Assembly: GCF_020819595.1 (NCBI RefSeq)
Contig: NZ_JAJHNP010000027.1
Coordinates: 62,001-126,000 of the forward strand
DNA length: 64,000 nt
Direction of reading: 5' to 3'
DNA from: Streptomyces barringtoniae
GTDB lineage: Bacteria; Actinomycetota; Actinomycetes; Streptomycetales; Streptomycetaceae
A model generated the notes under the pieces. The model was not told the DNA's origin, made no database searches, and saw only the letters and a program-made list of their open reading frames with translations. The position numbers were made by a program, and so were the translations under genes. This document shows positions 57,979 through 64,000 of the stretch, piece after piece; position 1 is the stretch's first letter, and each line of letters begins with the position of its first letter.

Positions 57979-59216
57979 CCGTGGCCCTGCCCCGCACGCC
58001 GGCCCCCGCCGCGCAGGCCGCCTCCGGTGCCCGGCTGCGGGCCGCCGCCCGCCGGCACGGTCCCGTGCTCGCGCTGTTCGGCGCGCTGAAGCTGACGGGC
58101 TTCCTCTCCTTCATGTACCTGCTGTCCTCGGCCGGGGACTACCGCACCAAGGACCCCCGGTTCGGCGGCGGAGCGCACGCCTGGGACGTGCTGGGCACCT
58201 GGGACGGCTGGTGGTACCAGCAGATCGCCCTGCACGGCTACGACCCGAGGCTCGTCCACGTCCCGGGTGCCACCGGACTGATCACGCTGGAGGGCAACTC
58301 GGCGGCGTTCTTCCCGCTGTACCCGGCCCTGATGCGGATGGTCACGGCCGTCACCGGCCTCGGTCCGTACGGCGCCGGCCTGCTGGTGTCGGTCCTCGCC
58401 TCCTTCGCCGCCGCGCTCGGCGTCCACGCGATCGCGGAGCGGTTCGGCGGGCGGCGGGCCGGGCTCGCCGCGGCCGGGCTGTGGGCGGTGTGGCCGGGCT
58501 CGGGCGTGGAGTGGGCGGTCTACTCCGACTCCCTCTACGTGGCCCTGGCCGCCTGGACCTGCCACACCGTCATCACCCGCCGCTGGCTGACCGCCGGCGT
58601 CCTCGCCTTCGCGGCCGGCCTCAACCGGCCCACGGCCGTCGCGCTGATCGCCGGGGTCGGCATCGCCGCGCTGCTCTCGCTGCGCCGCCGCGAGGACGAC
58701 GGCCCGCGTCCACTGTGCGCGGCGGCCCTGGCCCCGCTCGGGCTGATCGGCTACCTGCTCTGGGTCGGCGACCGCATGGGTGACCTGAGCGGCTACTTCA
58801 GGCTTCAGTCGGGTGCCTGGGCGCACGAGTTCGACTACGGCAGGCAGACCCTGGACGTGCTGACGTCCGTACCGGTGGGCAACTTCGGCGGCTACCTGTT
58901 CGCCTACCCCTTCGCGGACGTCATCGGCGTCGGCGTGGTCCTGCTCGCGTTCGCCCTGCTGCCCCTGCTCCTGAGGCTGCGGCCGCCGGCGGTGCTGGTC
59001 GTGCACACCGTCCTCACCCTCGCCCTGGTCCTCGGCAGCCAGCAGATCTTCGCGAACGTCTCCCGCTATCTGCTGCCCTGCTTCCCGCTGTTCCTGCCGC
59101 TCGCGGTCGCGATGCGCCGGCTGAGCCTGCCGGTGCAGTGCACCCTGCTCGGCATCGCGGCGCTCGCCTCCGGGTCGTACGCGGGGTACGCCCTGTTCGA
59201 GCTGGGGGTGCCGTGA
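57975..59216 (+). CDS. Multi-pass membrane glycosyltransferase (PIG-V/mannosyltransferase-like)
   Basis: The 413-residue integral membrane protein has about ten to twelve hydrophobic segments. The first periplasmic loop contains an acidic/aromatic WDGWWYQQIA motif after TWDG, typical of polyprenyl-phosphate-dependent glycosyltransferases such as PIG-V and PMT-like families. YSDSLYVALA and GLNRPTAV lie in later loops. It probably uses a polyprenyl-linked sugar made by the upstream GT2, decorating wall or exported proteins. The mucin-like protein encoded just upstream (56528-57091) is a possible acceptor. The GTG start overlaps the preceding stop. Confidence 0.88.
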   Translation: MTVALPRTPAPAAQAASGARLRAAARRHGPVLALFGALKLTGFLSFMYLLSSAGDYRTKDPRFGGGAHAWDVLGTWDGWWYQQIALHGYDPRLVHVPGATGLITLEGNSAAFFPLYPALMRMVTAVTGLGPYGAGLLVSVLASFAAALGVHAIAERFGGRRAGLAAAGLWAVWPGSGVEWAVYSDSLYVALAAWTCHTVITRRWLTAGVLAFAAGLNRPTAVALIAGVGIAALLSLRRREDDGPRPLCAAALAPLGLIGYLLWVGDRMGDLSGYFRLQSGAWAHEFDYGRQTLDVLTSVPVGNFGGYLFAYPFADVIGVGVVLLAFALLPLLLRLRPPAVLVVHTVLTLALVLGSQQIFANVSRYLLPCFPLFLPLAVAMRRLSLPVQCTLLGIAALASGSYAGYALFELGVP

Positions 59217-59250
59217 TCCGGCACCCCCAGCCCGGGCCGGAGGCGAACGC

Positions 59251-59775
59251 TCAGCCCAGGCCGAGGCTGGACAGGGCGGTCGTCCAGTCGGTCATGATCG
59301 CGTTCTGTGCGTCGTCGAGGCTGACGTCACCGGCGCAGACGGCCCTCTTCAGCTTGTTCTCGACGGTGTCCTTGTTCGCGGACGTCTCGGTGCCGTAGTG
59401 CGGCTCGGGCCAGAGGTTCTCCGCGCTCCTCGGTGCGCCGCCGAGTTCGAGCGGGAGGAAGTGGTCCTCCTCGTAGTCCGAGGGGTTGGTGTCGGAGTAG
59501 CCGTACTCGACGATCTGCTGTTTCTTCAGCGCGGTGGTGTAGGAGCTGGGCGGCCGTACGGTCGCGGTCCAGCCGGAGACGCAGATGGTCGAGTCGATGG
59601 TGTCCTGGGTGACGTCGGGGTTGAGGGCCCCGGGCGTGCAGGCCGGGTCGGGCAGGGGGAGGTAGTCCTGGCTGCAACTGGCGGCGTGGGCCGTGCCGGT
59701 GGTGACGGTGAGGCCCGCGGCGGCGAGGGCGAGGGAGGAGAGGGCGGTCACCAGGGGGCGCGATATTCGGGACAT
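59251..59775 (-). CDS. Secreted HNH/DUF1524-like nuclease-type protein
   Basis: The 174-residue protein has a Sec signal (MSRISRPLVTALSSLALAAA, cleavage around AHA-AS). The mature part has four cysteines and a YEEDHFLPLELGGAPRSAEN segment followed by LWPEP. This resembles the DH..P..LGG..N core of HNH/DUF1524 (GmrSD-C-type) nucleases, with the first histidine of HNH given by EDH. It is convergent with the mannosyltransferase-like gene. The role (extracellular DNA use or competition) is unknown. Confidence 0.82.
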   Translation of the reverse strand: MSRISRPLVTALSSLALAAAGLTVTTGTAHAASCSQDYLPLPDPACTPGALNPDVTQDTIDSTICVSGWTATVRPPSSYTTALKKQQIVEYGYSDTNPSDYEEDHFLPLELGGAPRSAENLWPEPHYGTETSANKDTVENKLKRAVCAGDVSLDDAQNAIMTDWTTALSSLGLG

Positions 59776-60050
59776 GTGGGGGTCTCCCGGTGCGGTGCCC
59801 GGCAGAGATTCCGGGCGGTCGTGAGCATGACAGCACCGGGATCATCTATGCGAGTAGACCCCTTTGCCCGACCGAGGGCTTCCTTGGTTGAACGTTTATC
59901 CACGCGAGAACAGTGCGCGGCAAGGCCTTGACGCGGGCTTGACATCGCGTCCGGCCGAGAGGCCCGGACGTGCGCCGACGGCGGCGTGATCGCTCGTCAA
60001 CTACCCACCATAGCCCGAGTGAACACGCGCTGAACGACACAATGACACAC

Positions 60051-61925
60051 CTACGCCAGGCTGTCCCGCCACGCCCTGTGCAGATCCGCGAACCGGCCCG
60101 TGCCGCCGATCAGTTCCTCCGGGCGGCCGTCCTCGACGATCCGGCCGTGCTCCATCACCAGCACCCGGTCCGCGATCTCCACGGTCGACAGCCGGTGCGC
60201 GATCACCACCGCCGTACGTCCCCGCAGCACCGTAGACATCGCCCGCTGCACGGCCCGCTCGCCCGGGATGTCCAGCGAGCTGGTCGCCTCGTCCAGGATC
60301 AGCACCGCCGGGTCGGCGAGCAACGCGCGGGCGAAGGCGACCAGTTGGCGCTGCCCGGCCGAGATGCGCCCGCCGCGCTTGCGGACGTCGGTGTCGTAGC
60401 CGTCGGGCAGGGCGCTGATGAACTCGTGCGCGCCGATCGCCTTCGCCGCCCGCTCGATGTCCTCACGGGTGGCGTCCGGCCGGCCGATGGCGATGTTGTC
60501 CGCGACCGTGCCGGAGAACAGGAACGCCTCCTGGGTCACCATGACGACACCGCGCCGCAGTTCCGGCACGGGCAGCTCGCGCAGATCCACGCCGTCCAGC
60601 AGCACGCGGCCCTCGGAGGGGTCGTAGAAGCGGGCGAGGAGCTTGGCGAGGGTGGACTTGCCGGCGCCCGTGGCACCCACCACGGCGACCGTCTGCCCGG
60701 CCGGCAGGGTCAGGTCGAAGCGGGGCAGCACCTCACCGCCGGTGCGGTAGCCGAACCGGACCCCGTCGAAGACGACCTCGCGGCCCGGGAAGTCACCCTT
60801 CAGCGGCGGGAGTTCGCCGGGGACCGCCGGCTCCGGCACGGACGGGGTCTGGGCCAGCAGCCCGGCGACCTTCTCCAGGGAGGCGGCGGCCGACTGGTAG
60901 GAGTTGAGGAACATCCCCAGCCGGTCGATCGGGTCGTACAGCCGGCGCAGATACAGCACCGCCGCCGCCAGCACACCCAGCGCCAGCGAGCCGGACGCCA
61001 CCCGGTAGGCGCCCCACAGCACGATCCCCGCGACCGCCGTGTTGGCCACCAGCCGGGAGCCGACCACATAGCGGGCCATCTCCAGCAGCGCGTCCCCGTT
61101 CGTCCGCTCGTGCCGCCGGTTGAGCACGGCGAACTCGGCGTCGTTGGCCGCCTCCCGGCGGAAGGCGCGCACCGGGCGGACGCCGTTCATCGTCTCCACG
61201 AACTTCACGATCACCGCCGCGATCGCCGTCGACCGCGCCCGGTACACCCGTCCCGCCCGCCGCTGGTAGACCCGGACCAGCAGGTACAGCGGCACGAACG
61301 AGGCCACCGCGACCGCGCCCAGCGAGAGGTCCAGCCACAGCAGCATCGCCGAGATGTAGACGAAGGACAGCACGACGGTCACCAGCTCCTGGAGGCCGTC
61401 GTTGAGGAGTTCGCGCAGCGACTCCACGTCGGTGGTGGAGCGGGAGATCAGCCGTCCGGAGGTGTACCGCTCGTGGAAGTCGACGCTCAGCGCCTGCGCG
61501 TGCCGGAAGATCCGGCCCCGCAGATCCAGCAGCACGTCCTGGCTGACCCGGGCGGAGGCCTCGATGAACGCGAACTGCAGCACGCCGGAGGCGAGGGCGC
61601 ACAGCAGATAGCCGACGCCGACCGCGATCAGCGGGCCGTGCCGGTGCTCCCGGAACGCCGGTACGGCGCTGTCGATGGCGTACGCCACCAGCAGCGGGCC
61701 CACCTGCACCGCCGCCTGCTGGAGCAGCAGCAGGAGCGTGGTCACCACGGCCCGGGCCCTCAGGGGCGCGAGCAGGGAGCGCAGCAGGGCGGCCGTGGCG
61801 CCGGGCGGGGCGGGCAGTACGTCCCGGTCGAAGACGTCACCCGGGTCGCTGCCGGTGCCCTGACCCTGCGGGCCGGGGAGTTCGTCGTCCTCGGCGGTGG
61901 GGGTGGAGGCGGTCGTGGTGGTCAA
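60051..61925 (-). CDS. ABC exporter half-transporter 2 (canonical NBD)
   Basis: The 624-residue protein has an Asp/Gly/Pro-rich N-terminus, a six-helix ABC exporter membrane domain (about residues 50-350), and an ATPase domain. The ATPase has Walker A GATGAGKST, Q-loop MVTQEAFLF, signature ISAGQRQLVAFARAL, Walker B AVLILDEATSSLD (catalytic Glu) and the H-loop AHRLST. It starts with TTG overlapping the stop of the preceding exporter gene by three bases (TTGA). The two halves form a heterodimer; this half carries the canonical catalytic residues. Confidence 0.95.
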   Translation of the reverse strand: MTTTTASTPTAEDDELPGPQGQGTGSDPGDVFDRDVLPAPPGATAALLRSLLAPLRARAVVTTLLLLLQQAAVQVGPLLVAYAIDSAVPAFREHRHGPLIAVGVGYLLCALASGVLQFAFIEASARVSQDVLLDLRGRIFRHAQALSVDFHERYTSGRLISRSTTDVESLRELLNDGLQELVTVVLSFVYISAMLLWLDLSLGAVAVASFVPLYLLVRVYQRRAGRVYRARSTAIAAVIVKFVETMNGVRPVRAFRREAANDAEFAVLNRRHERTNGDALLEMARYVVGSRLVANTAVAGIVLWGAYRVASGSLALGVLAAAVLYLRRLYDPIDRLGMFLNSYQSAAASLEKVAGLLAQTPSVPEPAVPGELPPLKGDFPGREVVFDGVRFGYRTGGEVLPRFDLTLPAGQTVAVVGATGAGKSTLAKLLARFYDPSEGRVLLDGVDLRELPVPELRRGVVMVTQEAFLFSGTVADNIAIGRPDATREDIERAAKAIGAHEFISALPDGYDTDVRKRGGRISAGQRQLVAFARALLADPAVLILDEATSSLDIPGERAVQRAMSTVLRGRTAVVIAHRLSTVEIADRVLVMEHGRIVEDGRPEELIGGTGRFADLHRAWRDSLA

Positions 61926-63715
61926 CGGGAGTCCTCCGTGTCCTCGAAGTCTCCGGACATCAGATGCGCGTACTCGGCGTTGGTGCGCAGCAGTTCCTGA
62001 TGGGTGCCGACGGCGGCGATCCGGCCGCCCGAGAGCAGGGCCACCCGGTCGGCGAGCAGCACCGTCGACGGGCGGTGCGCCACGATCAGCGCGGTGGTGT
62101 CGGCGAGGACCTGCCGCAGCGCGGCCTCCACGGCGGCCTCCGTGTGCACGTCCAGGGCGGACAGCGGGTCGTCCAGCACCAGGAACTCCGGTCTGCCGAC
62201 CACCGCGCGGGCCAGCGCGAGGCGCTGCCGCTGGCCGCCGGAAAGGCTGAGGCCCTGCTCGCCGACGCGGGTGTCGGTGCCCTGGGGGAGAGCGTGCGCG
62301 AAGTCGGCCTGCGCGACCGCGAGCGCCCGGTCGAGGTCCGGTCGTCCGGCGCCCTCGGGGGCGCCCATCAGGACGTTCTCGCCGACGCTCGTGGAGAACA
62401 GCGTGGGTTCCTCGAAGGCGACGGCCACCTTGGCGCGCAGCTCCTCGCGGGGCATCGCCGTGATGTCGACGCCGTTGAGGGTGATCCGGCCCGAGGTGAC
62501 CTCGTGCAGACGGGGGACCAGGGCGGTGAGGGTGGTCTTGCCGCTGCCGGTCGCGCCGACGAGGGCCATGGATTCGCCGGGGCGGACGTGGAGGTCGATG
62601 CGGGTGAGCAGGGGCGGGGAGCCGGGGGGTGCGTCGGGGTAGCGGAACAGGACGTTCTCGAAGCGGAGTCCGGCGTCGGCCGCCCGCGCCTGCCCGCCCT
62701 CGCGGGGTGCCACCGCGTCGTCCTCCCTCACCTCGTCCATCACCTCGAAGTACCGCTCCGTCGCCGTGGCCGCCTCCTGGCTCATCGCCAGCAGGAACCC
62801 GATCGAGTCCACGGGCCACCGCAGCGCGAGCGCCGTACTCAGAAAGGCGACCAGCGTGCCGGCCGACAGCCCCCCGTCGGCCACCCGGACCGCGCCCAGC
62901 ACCAGCGCCGCCCCGATCGCCAGCTCCGGCAGGGTCACGATGACGCCCCAGATCATCGCCAGCAGCCGAGCCTTGCGCAGCTCAGTGCCGCGCAGGGTGA
63001 CCGACAGCTCGCGGAACGCCCGTGCCTGGCTGCGGTGCCGGCCGAAGCCCTTGATGATGCGGATGCCGAGCACGCTCTCCTCGACCACCGTCGTCAGGTC
63101 GCCGACCTGGTCCTGCGCGCGCCGCGCCACCTCGGCGTACCGCCGCTCGAAGACCGCGCAGGTCCACATCACGGGGATCGCCGGGCCGAGGATGACCAGC
63201 CCCAGCACCCAGTCCTGCATCAGCATGATCACCACGCCGACAAGGATCGTGACCCCGTTGACCAGCAGGAACGTCAGCGGGAAGGCGAGGAACATGCGCA
63301 GCAGCATCAGGTCGGTCGTGCCCCGGGACAGCAACTGGCCGGAGGCCCAGCGGTCGTGGAAGGCGACGGGCAGCCGCTGCAGATGGCCGTACAGGCCCGC
63401 CCGCATCTCCGCCTCGACGTGCGACAGCGGGCGGGCCACCAGCCAGCGCCGTATGCCGAACAGGACCGCCTCGGCGATCCCGAGCAGCAGCAGGTACAGC
63501 GCGCCGAGCCACACTCCCGCCGGGTCCCGGTCGGCGACCGGTCCGTCCACGATCCACTTCAGGACGAGCGGGATCACCAGCCCGGTGCAGGAGGCGACGA
63601 TCGCGACGAACGCGGCCGTGAACAGCCGCGCCCGCACGGGGCGGACGTACGGCCACAGTCGCAGCAGGGTACGAACGGCGGAACGGTCCTCGGTGGTTGC
63701 ACGTGTCGTGGGCAT
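61922..63715 (-). CDS. ABC exporter half-transporter 1 (degenerate catalytic site)
   Basis: The 597-residue protein has six membrane helices in the first ~330 residues, then an ATPase domain. The ATPase has Walker A GATGSGKTT, signature LSLSGGQRQRLALARAV, and Walker B FLVLDDPLSALDV. The residue after the Walker B Asp is Asp, not the catalytic Glu, as in the noncanonical site of heterodimeric exporters (TM287/288 or BmrCD type). The H-loop region reads AHRPST. The open frame extends upstream, but the ATG of MPTTRATTEDRS is the likely start. It couples to the second half by the overlapping TTGA. The substrate may be a drug or lipid. Confidence 0.95.
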   Translation of the reverse strand: MPTTRATTEDRSAVRTLLRLWPYVRPVRARLFTAAFVAIVASCTGLVIPLVLKWIVDGPVADRDPAGVWLGALYLLLLGIAEAVLFGIRRWLVARPLSHVEAEMRAGLYGHLQRLPVAFHDRWASGQLLSRGTTDLMLLRMFLAFPLTFLLVNGVTILVGVVIMLMQDWVLGLVILGPAIPVMWTCAVFERRYAEVARRAQDQVGDLTTVVEESVLGIRIIKGFGRHRSQARAFRELSVTLRGTELRKARLLAMIWGVIVTLPELAIGAALVLGAVRVADGGLSAGTLVAFLSTALALRWPVDSIGFLLAMSQEAATATERYFEVMDEVREDDAVAPREGGQARAADAGLRFENVLFRYPDAPPGSPPLLTRIDLHVRPGESMALVGATGSGKTTLTALVPRLHEVTSGRITLNGVDITAMPREELRAKVAVAFEEPTLFSTSVGENVLMGAPEGAGRPDLDRALAVAQADFAHALPQGTDTRVGEQGLSLSGGQRQRLALARAVVGRPEFLVLDDPLSALDVHTEAAVEAALRQVLADTTALIVAHRPSTVLLADRVALLSGGRIAAVGTHQELLRTNAEYAHLMSGDFEDTEDSR

Positions 63716-63910
63716 CACCGCGAGCGTACGGACCGGCACTGACATCGCCCACTGAGTTTCGGCCGGACCCGGGTCCGCCCTTGGTCCTACGACCTGCCTG
63801 TTCGAGCATCCGCACACGGAGGTCGTAGCCCGGCATCAACCGATCGGACGATGCCGCTTCGAGCGGGGCGGCCGATGTCCGGACCCCCGCCCGCCCGGGA
63901 TTCTCGAGGC

Positions 63911-64000
63911 ATGCCATCCGTCATCGAAGTCACCGATCTGCGCAAGTCCTACGGCGGCCGGGCCGTCGTCGACGGGGTCTCCTTCGCCGTCGAGGAGGGC
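63911..64000 (+). CDS. ABC transporter ATP-binding protein, truncated by window edge
   Basis: The reading frame from ATG gives MPSVIEVTDLRKSYGGRAVV, then a short DGVSFAVEEG, and runs off the right edge. This is the typical N-terminal beta sheet and A-loop tyrosine (KSYGG) of an ABC-type ATPase. Only 30 codons are visible. It is divergent from the exporter pair. Confidence 0.85.
   Translation, partial: MPSVIEVTDLRKSYGGRAVVDGVSFAVEEG

Overview
The window is Streptomyces (or a very close actinomycete) chromosomal DNA. It is very GC-rich, uses GTG starts often, and many neighbouring genes are tightly packed or overlap by ATGA/GTGA. Several gene sets match the Streptomyces core: ligA, mnmA, a Dpp-type peptide importer, gcvT-gcvH-glyA-sdaA, a calmodulin-like EF-hand protein, tandem L,D-transpeptidases and glgX. 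From memory, the order resembles the SCO5494 to SCO5440 interval of S. coelicolor. I have not checked this by alignment.

Layout. At 0.4-5.0 kb, minus-strand genes encode NAD-dependent DNA ligase, a MetE C-terminal-type protein, an SDR and a LOG-family protein. At 5.1-10.0 kb come a DUF427 protein, an alpha/beta hydrolase, the tRNA 2-thiouridylase MnmA, a GC-rich minisatellite, a Tat-exported amidase and a cysteine desulfurase. Between the last two genes lies an apparently orphan TPP riboswitch. At 10.3-18.2 kb there are small membrane proteins with a divergent TetR regulator, a WYL regulator, a thioesterase, an esterase, a TRIC-like channel and an M1 peptidase. At 18.3-24.8 kb is an oligopeptide importer in the unusual order C-A-B-D-F. 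At 25-27.6 kb are two SseB-like proteins and a P-loop protein. At 27.7-32.4 kb a tandem glycine riboswitch heads the glycine-cleavage/serine operon.

The 32.4-41.4 kb stretch looks like an accessory conflict or signalling island. It holds an orphan antitoxin-like ORF with a possible decayed partner, a putative immunity gene, and a membrane-anchored protein ending in a DNA/RNA non-specific nuclease domain. Divergent from these is a TerY-P triad (vWA protein, PP2C phosphatase, transmembrane kinase with a Cys-rich outer domain). The last two genes of the stretch encode proteins that share a short GIIATGG motif, at the C-terminal end of one and the N-terminus of the other. This arrangement recalls signalling-amyloid adaptor pairs.

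From 41.5 kb the content returns to typical genome: methyltransferase, VOC protein with a previously untracked ribbon-helix-helix gene, PI-PLC, GH25 lysozyme, F420-type reductase, EF-hand protein, MerR regulator, a YVTN propeller/NodB pair, an anti-sigma-type ATPase, enoyl-CoA hydratase, two L,D-transpeptidases, glgX, an ECF sigma factor with a mucin-like membrane partner, two glycosyltransferases, a secreted HNH-like protein, a heterodimeric ABC exporter, and the start of another ABC ATPase at the right edge.

The most novel items are the orphan TPP riboswitch, which points antisense into the cysteine desulfurase gene and sits near mnmA, and the toxin / TerY-P / GIIATGG island. No tRNA, rRNA, CRISPR array, transposase or phage gene was recognised.
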